Shown here: piece after piece, positions 19,112 to 28,858 of the stretch
Layout of the letters: every line of letters begins with the position of its first letter
Numbering within the stretch: position 1 is the first letter of the stretch
IMG/VR virus record: IMGVR_UViG_3300030061_000720
Coordinates: 1 to 35,058 of that record
Length of the DNA: 35,058 bases
From: a virus
Strand: one strand, 5' to 3'
Made by a program: the position numbers and the translations under genes
Notes under the pieces: generated by a model
The model's input: the letters and a program-made list of their open reading frames with translations, nothing else
The model's database searches: none
Told to the model about the DNA's origin: nothing

Positions 19112-20549
19112 TGAAGCACTTAGATTTGCGTTAGAGAAAAAATTATGCGAACTATCATTTTATGAATTTTTTCAAAAGGCTTGGCATATCGTTGAACCTT
19201 CTATTGAGCTATCTACTAATTGGCATCATAAATATCTATGTGATATTTTACAAGAAGAAGCCGAAAGAATAATAGCCAATAAACCAAAAACAAAGGATAT
19301 AGTAATAAATATACCCTTTCGTTCCACAAAATCACTTTTAGTTACAGTTATGTTTCCTGTATGGAGTTGGATAAAAAATCCAAAGTTCAGATTCATAACA
19401 GCATCTTATTCTGCAGAACTTTCAATAGAACATTCTACAAGAAGTAGAGATATAATAAATTCAAGTTGGTTTAAAGATAGGTGGGGAGAGTTATTTCATA
19501 TCAAAAAAGACCAAAATCTAAAATCAAGATACGAAAATAACTTTTTAGGAGTAAGGAGAGCAACATCTGTTGGGGGTACAGTTACAGGGCAGGGGGGAGA
19601 TTTCTTAATTGTAGATGACCCTGTTTCTCCTCAACACGCAGCATCAGAAATAGAAAGAGAAAATGCTAATGAGTGGTACAGAACAACATTCTACTCAAGA
19701 TTGAATAATCCATTAACAGGAATCAGAATTGTTATTATGCAAAGAATCCACGATAACGATTTAAGTGGGTTTTTATTGTATGGTCAAGATAGTAGATTGA
19801 AATATCAACATATTTGTATTCCTGCAGAGCTTTCAGATGATGTGAAGCCTAAAAAACTAGAAAGCAATTACGATAAAGATGGATTGTTTTGGACAGACAG
19901 GTTTAGTAAGACAATACTTGATGATTATAAACAAGCTTTAGGTAGCTATGGATATGCAGGACAGCTTATGCAAACTCCAACACCTCTAAACTCAGGAATG
20001 ATAAAAGCTGAGTGGCTTAAAATAGATAAATTCAAAATGATGGATATTGGAGAGAAAACAACAGTAGATTTTGTTATTGACCCTGCATATACATCAAACG
20101 AAAAGAATGACCCTTCAGCATTATTGGCTTATATATTTAAAGACAATAGATGGCAGATAATAGATTGTGTAAATGTATATAAAGAATTTCCTGATTTAGT
20201 GAAGTTCATACCTCAATGGGTGCAGAAAAATGGATATACAAATAGAAGTAGAATATATGTAGAACCAAAGGCATCAGGAAAATCAATAGTTCAAACATTA
20301 CAAAAAGAAACAGGACTGAATGTTAGAGAAGATAAACCACCATCTAAAGATAAGGTTGCTAGAGTGCAAGATATTTCTGCTTCTTTAGAGTCAGGCAGAG
20401 TAAGCTTGCTTAGTGGGAAATGGAACGAGGAGTTTATTCAGCAATTAGTGAAATTTCCATCTGCAAAACACGATGATATGGTTGATTGTTTAGTGATGGC
20501 TGTAAATAAAAATATGTGGAATAGTGCTAAAGTAGTTTATTTTTCTTGA
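19092..20549 (+). CDS. terL: Terminase large subunit
   Basis: A 485-residue packaging motor. An N-terminal ATPase domain has a Walker A-like loop N-I-P-F-R-S-T-K-S (73-81), where the usual Gly before Lys is Thr, and a Walker B F-L-I-V-D-D (171-176). The C-terminal nuclease has D330 (V-I-D-P-A), E391 (V-E-P-K-A-S-G) and D461/D462/D465 (K-H-D-D-M-V-D). It powers DNA entry through the portal and cuts concatemers. The ATG at 19092 is preferred to TTG 19089. The portal is not adjacent, as is usual, but on the other side of the capsid gene. Confidence 0.92.
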   Translation: MTLKTTDEALRFALEKKLCELSFYEFFQKAWHIVEPSIELSTNWHHKYLCDILQEEAERIIANKPKTKDIVINIPFRSTKSLLVTVMFPVWSWIKNPKFRFITASYSAELSIEHSTRSRDIINSSWFKDRWGELFHIKKDQNLKSRYENNFLGVRRATSVGGTVTGQGGDFLIVDDPVSPQHAASEIERENANEWYRTTFYSRLNNPLTGIRIVIMQRIHDNDLSGFLLYGQDSRLKYQHICIPAELSDDVKPKKLESNYDKDGLFWTDRFSKTILDDYKQALGSYGYAGQLMQTPTPLNSGMIKAEWLKIDKFKMMDIGEKTTVDFVIDPAYTSNEKNDPSALLAYIFKDNRWQIIDCVNVYKEFPDLVKFIPQWVQKNGYTNRSRIYVEPKASGKSIVQTLQKETGLNVREDKPPSKDKVARVQDISASLESGRVSLLSGKWNEEFIQQLVKFPSAKHDDMVDCLVMAVNKNMWNSAKVVYFS

Positions 20550-20560
20550 TTTCTAAAAAC

Positions 20561-20594
20561 TTCCAATCTAATAACAAAAAAATTCATATAATTG
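20561..20594 (+). promoter_or_regulatory. Candidate late promoter L2
   Basis: AACTTCC with TTCC at 20561-20564, 22 bases, TATAATTG (20587-20594) followed by CG. It lies in the gap after the large terminase gene and would drive the unknown gene and tail genes from 20616. Confidence 0.42.
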
Positions 20595-20615
20595 CGAAAT
20601 AATAAGAAAATCTTT

Positions 20616-21044
20616 ATGGAAATCAATAGTCTTAACCAATATCACGAAGATATAATGAAAAAATATATCAGTTTTGTGCAAAAGACTGTTTACCTAGCAA
20701 CAGAGGGATTTGAAGCTAGAAAATTTTTAGATTTTAATGAAATATTAGAAAATATTATAATATATAGCAACGCTTTTAACAAAATAGTAAAATCATCTAA
20801 CAAAAGAGCAGAGTGGGCTTATATGACTCCAAATTTAATATTATATTCCTGTATTGGCTTTCTAGCAGGGATTAAAAATGGGAAAAATAATAAGTTTATA
20901 GATGAATTATCTGAAGATTTGTTTGAAAAAGCAGTTGATGTTATGGGAGAAACTACAGACATACTAGAAGATATAAATATACAAGAAAATATTCAAAAAA
21001 AAATACTAACTAATATAAATAAAATTAATGAGCATAACAATTAA
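20616..21044 (+). CDS. Hypothetical late protein
   Basis: A 142-residue, mostly helical protein (Y-H-E-D-I-M-K-K-Y-I-S-F-V near the start and L-Y-S-C-I-G-F-L-A-G-I in the middle). The ATG at 20616 is chosen: an upstream TTG at 20592 lies inside the promoter candidate. The end overlaps the tail chaperone start by 17 bases, so it belongs to the tail operon. No domain is recognised. Confidence 0.55.
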   Translation: MEINSLNQYHEDIMKKYISFVQKTVYLATEGFEARKFLDFNEILENIIIYSNAFNKIVKSSNKRAEWAYMTPNLILYSCIGFLAGIKNGKNNKFIDELSEDLFEKAVDVMGETTDILEDINIQENIQKKILTNINKINEHNN

Positions 21045-21738
21045 TATTAAAAGTCAAAATGTTGATAGAGATGTTGTAATTCCAATTGAATGGAAAGACA
21101 TAACCGTAAAGTATTGGGGGGAATTATCTACAATTATCAAAAAACACTATTCAGATGCAAAGCAAGAGGATAGGAAAAGAGAGGATGAGGCTCACGAATT
21201 ACTTAAAAACAATTTAGTTAGTGAATTTACTAAAGAAATTAAACTTAGCGATGCTCAGACACTTAAGATGAACGCCGATATATTTAGCTATATAACAGGA
21301 TTATCTAAAGAAGAAACATCTTATGTTGATGTTGCAAGTATAAACAAAGTTTTAGAATTGATAAATAAGCTAACCGAAGAATATAAGCCAAAAGGAACTC
21401 GTTCTTTTGATTTTGAAGGAGAAACTTATTACTTTCCATCAGAATTTCTAAGAAAATCAACTTATGGGGATTTTATTGAATCTACTCAGCTTGATATGTA
21501 TATAAAAGATATGGAGAATGGTAGATTTGATGTTCTACCTCAACAAATGGCTATATTGTGTAGGAGATTAGGAGAAGAATATGATGATGATGCTATAGAT
21601 GCTAAGTCAGAAAAGTTTAAAGCACTTACAATGGACATCATTTGGGAGTTCAGTTTTTTTTTGACTCTGCAAACCGAAAAATTAGCGAAACTTACCCCTT
21701 CATATTTGGAGAAACAACAACAAGTACAGGAGCTGTGA
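21028..21738 (+). CDS. Tail assembly chaperone, unshifted form (gpG-like)
   Basis: A 236-residue acidic, helical protein. Position between terminase and tail genes, and the overlapping second frame joined by a slippery sequence, identify it as the short form of a lambda gpG/gpGT-type tail assembly chaperone, which binds the tape measure and tail tube subunits during tail building. The slippery site falls after residue 211, so the two forms share that portion. The sequence itself is poorly conserved, and the identification rests on the frameshift arrangement. Confidence 0.75.
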   Translation: MSITINIKSQNVDRDVVIPIEWKDITVKYWGELSTIIKKHYSDAKQEDRKREDEAHELLKNNLVSEFTKEIKLSDAQTLKMNADIFSYITGLSKEETSYVDVASINKVLELINKLTEEYKPKGTRSFDFEGETYYFPSEFLRKSTYGDFIESTQLDMYIKDMENGRFDVLPQQMAILCRRLGEEYDDDAIDAKSEKFKALTMDIIWEFSFFLTLQTEKLAKLTPSYLEKQQQVQEL

Positions 21739-21965
21739 ACACAAAAGGACTATATAAAACCTATATAAAGCCATTTGGTTGGCTTAACAGCCTTTATATG
21801 CTAGCAGAGAAGCAAGTGTTTAACATAGATGGTAAAAACCCTATAGAAAGCGTTAAAGACACTAATCTGTATAATGTTCTTACATATCTTAGTTGGATAA
21901 CTGCAAAAAACACTTATGAAAATAAAGTACAAGAAAAAATACACAATCCAAACAAAATAATGTAA
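21642..21965 (+). CDS. Tail assembly chaperone, -1 frame extension (gpT-like part)
   Basis: A frame of 107 codons overlapping the end of the chaperone gene. Its own ATG is probably not used. A -1 shift at 21654-21660 would add 101 residues to the first 211 residues of the upstream protein, giving a 312-residue fusion. The extension has a helical, aromatic C-terminal portion (L-T-Y-L-S-W-I-T-A-K-N-T-Y-E-N-K). Its stop codon overlaps the next start (TAATG). Confidence 0.78.
   Translation: MGVQFFFDSANRKISETYPFIFGETTTSTGAVNTKGLYKTYIKPFGWLNSLYMLAEKQVFNIDGKNPIESVKDTNLYNVLTYLSWITAKNTYENKVQEKIHNPNKIM
21654..21660 (+). promoter_or_regulatory. Programmed -1 frameshift site (T TTT TTT)
   Basis: Nine T residues (21654-21662) provide the canonical heptamer T-TTT-TTT with TTT codons in the zero frame at 21655 and 21658. 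The -1 frame then continues open to 21965. I could not identify a downstream stimulatory structure. Confidence 0.78.
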
Positions 21966-23173
21966 TGGCGATAATAAGATTAACAGATGTAGTAGCAACA
22001 ATGAAGGATAAGTGGGTTTATGGAGATAAGTTCTTTGGATATACAGAGGAATTTAACGACAATCATAATACTCAGTACCCTTCTTTATTAATAACCCCTC
22101 CTGATTCGGTATATCCTGAGGTAACACCTAGAAATGGGTGGGAAGAATATTCTTTTGAGGTTTATTTTTCAGATTTATACAACAGAACAGAGCAAGCAAA
22201 TGAAACTATAGAGCAGAGGTGGGACAATCTGCAGGATTTAGCTAATGAATGGCTAGATATGTTCTTGAAATCATATATAGGCAAGCAGGCAGGAAAAACA
22301 ACAATATCATACCTAACAGATGGTAGCTTAACAATAGAAAGAAACAAAGATGTTGCTAATGACCAATTACTTCAGATAAAAATGAACTTTAATTGGAAAG
22401 TATTTAGCAAGTGCTTTACTCCTGTATCTAATTACCCAAATGAAATATCAGATTTGAAGATATGGTTATCTGCAGATAGCAATGTTACCTTTAGTATTCC
22501 AACAAAGAGGGTAAGCGCTTGGGAAGATAGGTCAGGAAACAATAATAATGTATCACAAACAACCAATACTAAACAACCTTTAAGATATACTTTTAAAGGA
22601 GGTTCAAATCCAATAAATATTGGAGATTTTGATAGTAAAACAAGATTTGTATTTGATGAGTCAAAAGAACAACACCTTAAAAGTACAACCCCTCTCAACA
22701 ATCCATTGCCATCAGGTAGTTTTACTGTTTTTATTGCATCTGCTTATAATACCGACCTTACCAACACTCAAGAGTCAGCATTTTGTCTTGAGCCTGCAGC
22801 ATTAAATTTAGGGCAGATAGAACTAGGGCAAAAGGAGTTTGGTACTTATCAGGGCAAAGTTTCGGATGGAACTACTACTATAACTGCTAACACGCTTTCT
22901 GCAAAACAAGAAGCTATAGTAACCTACAAATTAGATGCCGATACTTTTACTCTTTACTTAGATGGTGTATCAGGAACACCAATTACAGATGCAGCTTTTG
23001 ATGCTGCAGCTAAATTTAGTTTTGGTAATTGGTATATCGGAGGGATGCCTAGCGTAGCAACAAGCTTTTTTGATGGTTCAGTAGCAGAGGTAATTGTTTA
23101 TGATAGAGCATTAAATGACACAGAAAGAAATAAAGTAGAAGATTATTTAAACAAGAAATACAAAATATATTAA
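21965..23173 (+). CDS. Tail terminator-like domain fused to a lectin-like domain
   Basis: A 402-residue two-part protein. Residues 1-150 resemble small tail-completion proteins (W-E-E-Y-S-F-E-V-Y-F-S-D, then a beta-rich I-K-M-N-F-N-W-K-V). From about residue 160 there is a concanavalin/LamG-like domain, with L-K-I-W-L-S-A-D, W-E-D-R-S-G-N-N-N-N, Y-I-G-G-M-P and F-D-G-S-V-A-E-V-I-V-Y-D-R-A-L-N-D-T-E-R. Such domains bind sugars, so the virion-attached part may help adsorption. The fusion is inferred from one continuous frame. Confidence 0.65.
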   Translation: MAIIRLTDVVATMKDKWVYGDKFFGYTEEFNDNHNTQYPSLLITPPDSVYPEVTPRNGWEEYSFEVYFSDLYNRTEQANETIEQRWDNLQDLANEWLDMFLKSYIGKQAGKTTISYLTDGSLTIERNKDVANDQLLQIKMNFNWKVFSKCFTPVSNYPNEISDLKIWLSADSNVTFSIPTKRVSAWEDRSGNNNNVSQTTNTKQPLRYTFKGGSNPINIGDFDSKTRFVFDESKEQHLKSTTPLNNPLPSGSFTVFIASAYNTDLTNTQESAFCLEPAALNLGQIELGQKEFGTYQGKVSDGTTTITANTLSAKQEAIVTYKLDADTFTLYLDGVSGTPITDAAFDAAAKFSFGNWYIGGMPSVATSFFDGSVAEVIVYDRALNDTERNKVEDYLNKKYKIY

Positions 23174-23176
23174 GAT

Positions 23177-25006
23177 ATGACAGCATTAAAAACAGGCACA
23201 AGTGTTCAGTTTGGAATAGTTCCAGTATATTCAGGAGCAAGTACTGCCCCATACCCACCAATGCAGAGTATGAATAACAGGTACAGGGGTAATTATTTGA
23301 TTTCAGCAAATCAGCCTATGATTTATCAAATTCAATGGACAGGAACAGGTGTAGATGAAAATTACACTCCTGCAGCTACAGGAGATTTAGTTAATGTGGT
23401 TTTTGAGATATATTCAACAACAGATTATCCAACTCCTGCAGCATTTATTGATTGGGATTTGTTAGGAGAAATTACAAAAAAAAGAGATGTAGTTAATACA
23501 AATATTGTAAACAGCTCGGTTCCTAATGTGCAAAGTTTTACTATAGATATAGCAAATATGGTTGCAGATGAATTGTCATACTCTTTAGTACCTATAGGAA
23601 AAGGCTCTTGGCAAAATCAAGAATATGGTGGATTGAATGGTGGTGGAGCAAAACAAGACAACATAACAGAAACAGTTAGTCCTTATAATGTAAGTAGAAA
23701 TGGAACATACAGAACAATAAGAGTTGATGCTAGACTTGAGGTGCTTGATTCTTCAGGATTAGTAGTAACATCATCAACAGGAGTTACATCAGCATCTGCT
23801 GTAAGAGTAATAAATTCTGTTCCTAATTTTAAAGCAAAGGTATATTCTAATCAAATGTGGATTCTTAATCAATATAATACTTCTGTAAACTCTCAAGGAA
23901 GGGCTTTAACAACTTGCCCCAACTCCACACTTACTACAGTTTTAAACACAGTTAATTATATGAAACCTATTAGTATAGGTGATGAGGCTGAATTTTTGTA
24001 TTTCTTCTGTAGGTACAGTTATACTGCTAGCGATGATACCGATTATTATAATCGTTATGAGGTTTATGGAAAATCTTTTGATAAAAATGGAAGCTTACAA
24101 CACGAATTTGTTTTAGGTTCTGAATGGGAAAACTCTTCAGGTACTACTCAGATTTGTTCAGATATATCTCATAACTTTCAAAAACAAACTACAAATACTT
24201 TTGCACACGCACAACATCAAATGTGTGTTCAAAATGTTTCTCCTACATATATAAATAGCCACGCTTATGTTTCTTATAACGATAATTACCCTTATACAAC
24301 TACTGTAACTCCAATAAACTCTAATACAGGGTGGTACAGAGTTTATGTTAGAGGTTTTTACTATAGTCAGCAATCAACAGCTTGGGAAGATGTAAGACAT
24401 TCAAGTGTTTATTGGTATAAGATGAATGAAGATGGAACAGCAAAATCTTCTTATGAAAATGTTAGATTCCATTGGCTTAACAGTATGGGGGGTATAGATT
24501 CATATACTGCTCGTAGAGATGTTTTAGAATCTATAAGCGTTGAAAGGTCTTTAATGGACACAGCTTTACCAAACAGAAGAATTTTTCAAGATAGAGAGTA
24601 TGAAGATGGTAGTGCAGTCCCTGATAGTGCATATCTATCAGACACTATGAGAGGCTCTAATTATTATAGGGGAGGTAAAGAGGTTTTAAGCTTAAACGCA
24701 AATGTTAATAATGCTGTATATACAGAGCCTTTAAATAAAATAGAAGCAACTTGGCTTAGAGAGATGTTTACATCTCCAAATGTATGGATAGAAACTCCTA
24801 CTGCAGATAGTGATGAGTTGAATTACGCAAGTGATGCTGCTCACTTCTTGACTGCTCAAAACCAATACTTAAGACCTTCAAGAACAGTATATACTCCTGT
24901 AATATTAACTAATACAGAAGTAACATCTTTAAATGAAAAAGAAGGTCTTGTAATGTTTAACATAGAATACACCTTATCACAAGGTGTTTTAACTCAAAGA
25001 AATTAA
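23177..25006 (+). CDS. Large tail/baseplate protein
   Basis: A 609-residue protein, beta-rich with many Thr, Ser, Asn and Tyr and no visible membrane segment. Repeated short turns such as N-G-G-G-A and Y-S-T-T-D-Y suggest a beta-sandwich or tip structure. It starts three bases after the lectin-fusion gene and is followed by another large structural gene after one base. Part of the distal tail or receptor-binding apparatus is the most likely role. No named family was recognised. Confidence 0.62.
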   Translation: MTALKTGTSVQFGIVPVYSGASTAPYPPMQSMNNRYRGNYLISANQPMIYQIQWTGTGVDENYTPAATGDLVNVVFEIYSTTDYPTPAAFIDWDLLGEITKKRDVVNTNIVNSSVPNVQSFTIDIANMVADELSYSLVPIGKGSWQNQEYGGLNGGGAKQDNITETVSPYNVSRNGTYRTIRVDARLEVLDSSGLVVTSSTGVTSASAVRVINSVPNFKAKVYSNQMWILNQYNTSVNSQGRALTTCPNSTLTTVLNTVNYMKPISIGDEAEFLYFFCRYSYTASDDTDYYNRYEVYGKSFDKNGSLQHEFVLGSEWENSSGTTQICSDISHNFQKQTTNTFAHAQHQMCVQNVSPTYINSHAYVSYNDNYPYTTTVTPINSNTGWYRVYVRGFYYSQQSTAWEDVRHSSVYWYKMNEDGTAKSSYENVRFHWLNSMGGIDSYTARRDVLESISVERSLMDTALPNRRIFQDREYEDGSAVPDSAYLSDTMRGSNYYRGGKEVLSLNANVNNAVYTEPLNKIEATWLREMFTSPNVWIETPTADSDELNYASDAAHFLTAQNQYLRPSRTVYTPVILTNTEVTSLNEKEGLVMFNIEYTLSQGVLTQRN

Positions 25007-25007
25007 G

Positions 25008-28000
25008 ATGATTAAACTTGAATTACTAGACTATAAGTATAGAGAAAATAATACAGGTTTTAATAATCAAAGTCTTGTAAATTTTAACAATGTAGACCCT
25101 GCTGTTTCTAGTTCTTATTGGGAAATAGACAATATAGGTCAAATATCTATTGATGGCTCTCAAACATCAACAAAATACATAGCTCCTATTTGTGGTAATT
25201 TAACAGATACAGCTCAGTATGAGGCTGCAATAACTATATCTAATTATAATCACGCTACAGGAAGCTCAAGTAGTGGGGAGGTTGGTATTTCTCAAGTAAT
25301 GACAGATGGTACTTCTGATACTACTTTATTACCATTAAGGAGAACGAGCAATGGGTCGGCATCTATAGCATTTACTTGTGAAGCAAATTCATCACTTAGA
25401 ATATTTGCAACTGCAGATGTTACAGCCACAGTAACGGCAAGATTGATACAAAGAAAATCTATAATGTTTGATGAGAGTGTTATGGGGATTTTAGATGTTG
25501 GAGATTCTGATGACTTTCCTTTAGCAGTTACTTTTTCAATATCTGAGGCTAGAGATTTAACTTCTAGGACAGGAACATACAGCAAGACATTTAAAATACC
25601 TGCTACAAAAAACAACAATAGAGTTTTAAAGCATAGTTACTACGCAGGAAGCAAAATACCAAATAATAATATATCCACAACAAAAAGTGCTAGAATATTA
25701 GTGAACGACAATTTTATTTTGACAGGATTGATTCAAATAACTGCAATAGGAAGTGCCTCAAGCCCTTTATACTATTCTTGTGTTTTTTACGGAAACAATG
25801 TTGATTGGTCGCAATCTTTAGACAATAAACTATTAATGAATTTAGCTGTATTAGGTGGTGCTGATGGTAGTGGTTGGGATAATCTTAATGGCAGAACAGG
25901 AGATGAAGGAATTGGGCTTCAGGTAAACGAGCCTAGTATAACTTCAACTTGGGAGATAGACAATGCAGTTGAAAAAACAAATTCATCAGGGACTACATCA
26001 GCAAACCAACATCCTGTAGTTTATCCTATAGTAGGATATGGAGAGATGAATGAAGGGGGAGAGCCTTATAATATTCAGCTTTTAGAAACTGCTTATGTTG
26101 CTACAGGTGGAGCTTCAGGCAAAATAGGTTATTATGGGTTTTACAACTCAGGGGCTGAATACCCCACTCCAATCCCTAGTTGTGATTGGCGACCTGCTAT
26201 ATTTATTTACGATATAGTTCACGCTGTCTTTACTCAAGAGGGGTATAGTATAGTTTCAAACTTTATTGAAACAGATTTTTTTAAAAAACTATTAATGCTT
26301 TTGCCTAACTTTGTTTATAACAATTCTACTGACAGGGTTAATGATAATAGCATCAGAGGTTCTTATTCTAATTCAGGTGTCCTTGATACAGGTTATTTTG
26401 GAACTTGGTCATTTGTTTCGCATCTTTTATCTGCTTCAACAGACTATTGGCCTGAACATACTTTGAAATTTAATGGAGGAACAAATACTTTTGTAACAAC
26501 ATTAAACTCATCAATATACAATGACTCCACAGGTTTCTTTACTATGACTGAGTATGGCTTTTATGATATAACTTTTGATAATTTTGGAATATGGATTGAT
26601 ACTGTTTGTGGAGGTTCATCAGCATCAGGAGCTGCTACAACAAGAAATGAAGTGCGTTATATTAAAGTAATGTGTGAAGTACAGACTGCAGGTCAAACAA
26701 GTTGGAATAATATAGGTGAAGCTTTTTTCATTCCAACATCAAATGGAGATATTTTTTATTCTTGTCCTGCACCTTCTTATTCTTACAAGCCTCACTCCTT
26801 ACAAGATGCTATACAGATAGAAAGCAGATGGCTTAATAAAAACGATAAGATAAGATTTCGTATGAAAGCTAAGGGAGGACACGGCATGAGTGGTTTGTAT
26901 AGTATAGGTTGGTCTATAGACCTTTATGGGGGTACATCTCCTACAGGCCCATCTCCAAGTGGAAGCTCAGGTAAAAATGCAACTTTATCCATAATGCATC
27001 ACGGAGAGAAAGTGGAGTATGGACAAACTTACGATTTGAAAAATGTTATAGATAATGAAAGTACGCAGCTTGGATTTCTAAAAGGAGTTATACACGCTTT
27101 TAATCTTCAATTTACTACAGATGTAGATAGTAAAATAGTATATATTGAGCCATTTAATGACTTCTTTAAAGATGAGAAGCTTGCTATAGATTGGACTTCT
27201 AAAATAGATTTATCAAAAACTCAAGAAGATAAGTGGGCTAATACAGACCTTAGGAGAGAGATTGTTTTTAAATATAAAACCGATTCAAATGATAAAAAAG
27301 TTGAGCATAGAGGTAATTTATATTGGGATGGAATATTAGATGAATTCCCATATAGGGAATTTCTATCTGATAACCTTGAAGTAGGTACTCAGGTTTACGA
27401 AAATCCTTTTTTTGCAGGTAGCTATAACTCAGGAGATGGAATGACATCAGGATTTGGTTCTTGGGCAGTAGGTAACACTCCGTTCAGGGCTAATTTATGG
27501 GGGTTATGCGAATCAGGTGCTATGCCAACAGCAGGAAGTGGCTGTAGACCTGACAAGGGTTATAGTTTTGTGCCTAGACTTTTAAACTATGTTAAAGATG
27601 ATTGTAATGGGGGGAATTATAGTGGTCATTATTGGGCATCAGTTCAAAATTACAGTGATACCGACACCGAATTAATATATACAGGGAGCAACCCTATACC
27701 TAAAAAATATGAAGTTCTATGTAGAGCTTGTAGTTATGATGACAATACTGATAGTAGCAGCCCTATGAAGCCATTAACTTACGCATCTAAAAATCAAGGA
27801 AGCTATGACTGTTCTACAGGTACTCACTATAGTCAATTTCCATACAAAGGTCTATACCAAACATACTATCAATCAATGGTAGAAATGCAAAAAGCCAACC
27901 CTAGAGTAAAAATAGTTTACTTAAATTTAAAATCAACTGATTTAATTTCTTTAGATTTAAGAAGATTAGTCTATATAGATGGATATTATTATAGAATAAA

Positions 28001-28106
28001 CAGAATAATTGATTACAAACCTAATAGCAATGAAACAACAAAAGTAGAATTAATATATTGGGACATTGTAAAAACTTGGCCTACTAATGCAGTTTTTAAT
28101 AGTTAA
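25008..28106 (+). CDS. Large tail hub/baseplate protein
   Basis: A 1032-residue protein. A block near residue 186 (D-L-T-S-R-T-G-T-Y-S-K-T-F-K-I-P) is one I associate with tail proteins of Bacteroidota phages and could mark a tail-hub domain. The middle is beta-rich with lectin-like aromatic stretches. The C-terminal part contains D-L-R-R-L-V-Y-I-D-G-Y-Y-Y-R-I-N-R, which resembles the C-terminus of Dit/Tal-like baseplate proteins. Adsorption or tail-tip assembly is the inferred function. It is the second largest gene of the window. Confidence 0.65.
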   Translation: MIKLELLDYKYRENNTGFNNQSLVNFNNVDPAVSSSYWEIDNIGQISIDGSQTSTKYIAPICGNLTDTAQYEAAITISNYNHATGSSSSGEVGISQVMTDGTSDTTLLPLRRTSNGSASIAFTCEANSSLRIFATADVTATVTARLIQRKSIMFDESVMGILDVGDSDDFPLAVTFSISEARDLTSRTGTYSKTFKIPATKNNNRVLKHSYYAGSKIPNNNISTTKSARILVNDNFILTGLIQITAIGSASSPLYYSCVFYGNNVDWSQSLDNKLLMNLAVLGGADGSGWDNLNGRTGDEGIGLQVNEPSITSTWEIDNAVEKTNSSGTTSANQHPVVYPIVGYGEMNEGGEPYNIQLLETAYVATGGASGKIGYYGFYNSGAEYPTPIPSCDWRPAIFIYDIVHAVFTQEGYSIVSNFIETDFFKKLLMLLPNFVYNNSTDRVNDNSIRGSYSNSGVLDTGYFGTWSFVSHLLSASTDYWPEHTLKFNGGTNTFVTTLNSSIYNDSTGFFTMTEYGFYDITFDNFGIWIDTVCGGSSASGAATTRNEVRYIKVMCEVQTAGQTSWNNIGEAFFIPTSNGDIFYSCPAPSYSYKPHSLQDAIQIESRWLNKNDKIRFRMKAKGGHGMSGLYSIGWSIDLYGGTSPTGPSPSGSSGKNATLSIMHHGEKVEYGQTYDLKNVIDNESTQLGFLKGVIHAFNLQFTTDVDSKIVYIEPFNDFFKDEKLAIDWTSKIDLSKTQEDKWANTDLRREIVFKYKTDSNDKKVEHRGNLYWDGILDEFPYREFLSDNLEVGTQVYENPFFAGSYNSGDGMTSGFGSWAVGNTPFRANLWGLCESGAMPTAGSGCRPDKGYSFVPRLLNYVKDDCNGGNYSGHYWASVQNYSDTDTELIYTGSNPIPKKYEVLCRACSYDDNTDSSSPMKPLTYASKNQGSYDCSTGTHYSQFPYKGLYQTYYQSMVEMQKANPRVKIVYLNLKSTDLISLDLRRLVYIDGYYYRINRIIDYKPNSNETTKVELIYWDIVKTWPTNAVFNS

Positions 28107-28121
28107 AAATATAAATAAAAA

Positions 28122-28853
28122 ATGAGTAGACAAATAAACGACAATGGAATGCCTCTAGTTAGTGGGTTAGATGTATTTGTTTCTTTTCCTATTTTTGGAA
28201 ATGAAAGGCTATCATACAATAATTCATTTACATCAGATACAATTACAGCAGCAAATATAGAGGGAAGAACATCAGATTATGCTACTGAGGTTGTTGGTGC
28301 AGCAGGATTGCCTAAATTCAAAAAATCAATTTGGTACAGATACTCTACAAATGGTGCTTTTCCTAGTGTAGGAGATAAGATTCCTGCATCAAGCAATAAT
28401 ATTATTAAAATACAAGCTGTAGTGTCTGAATCAGCATCTAGCCATTCGGGCATATTTCAAGAATTGGGTCGTTTAATTCCTGACTATGAGTATAGGATTA
28501 CTATAAATATAGCGCCAACAACAACAGAAGGAACTCTTTCTATTTATACAATTTATAAATCTAAAGTAGAAAACAATCCTTTAACTCAGTCCCATATAAA
28601 AACAGCAACATTAGGAGGTAATGAAATAACAAGTATTATTTGTGATTTTAAAGCCTACTCTACTAGTGATATACTTTTTCTTGATTATTCTTCTGCTTCT
28701 AATGGTAGCTTTGTAAATATATCATCAATTTCAGTAAAAGAAAAGTGCGACTATAGTGCGCCTGTAATAGTAACCTCTCCTTTAACAGGAAGTTCTACAG
28801 TATTAGCAAGACAATATAATTCATCAATACCTCTTGATGAGGGGCAATATTAA
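28122..28853 (+). CDS. Tail accessory protein, possible carbohydrate-binding module
   Basis: A 243-residue beta-rich protein. The centre (Y-R-I-T-I-N-I-A-P-T-T-T-E-G-T-L-S-I-Y) and the segment F-V-N-I-S-S-I-S-V-K-E-K near the end are typical of jelly-roll carbohydrate-binding modules. It sits between the hub-like protein and the gp10-like protein. A receptor-binding or tip-accessory role is plausible. This is inferred from fold-like pattern only. Confidence 0.5.
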   Translation: MSRQINDNGMPLVSGLDVFVSFPIFGNERLSYNNSFTSDTITAANIEGRTSDYATEVVGAAGLPKFKKSIWYRYSTNGAFPSVGDKIPASSNNIIKIQAVVSESASSHSGIFQELGRLIPDYEYRITINIAPTTTEGTLSIYTIYKSKVENNPLTQSHIKTATLGGNEITSIICDFKAYSTSDILFLDYSSASNGSFVNISSISVKEKCDYSAPVIVTSPLTGSSTVLARQYNSSIPLDEGQY

Positions 28854-28858
28854 TAGTT

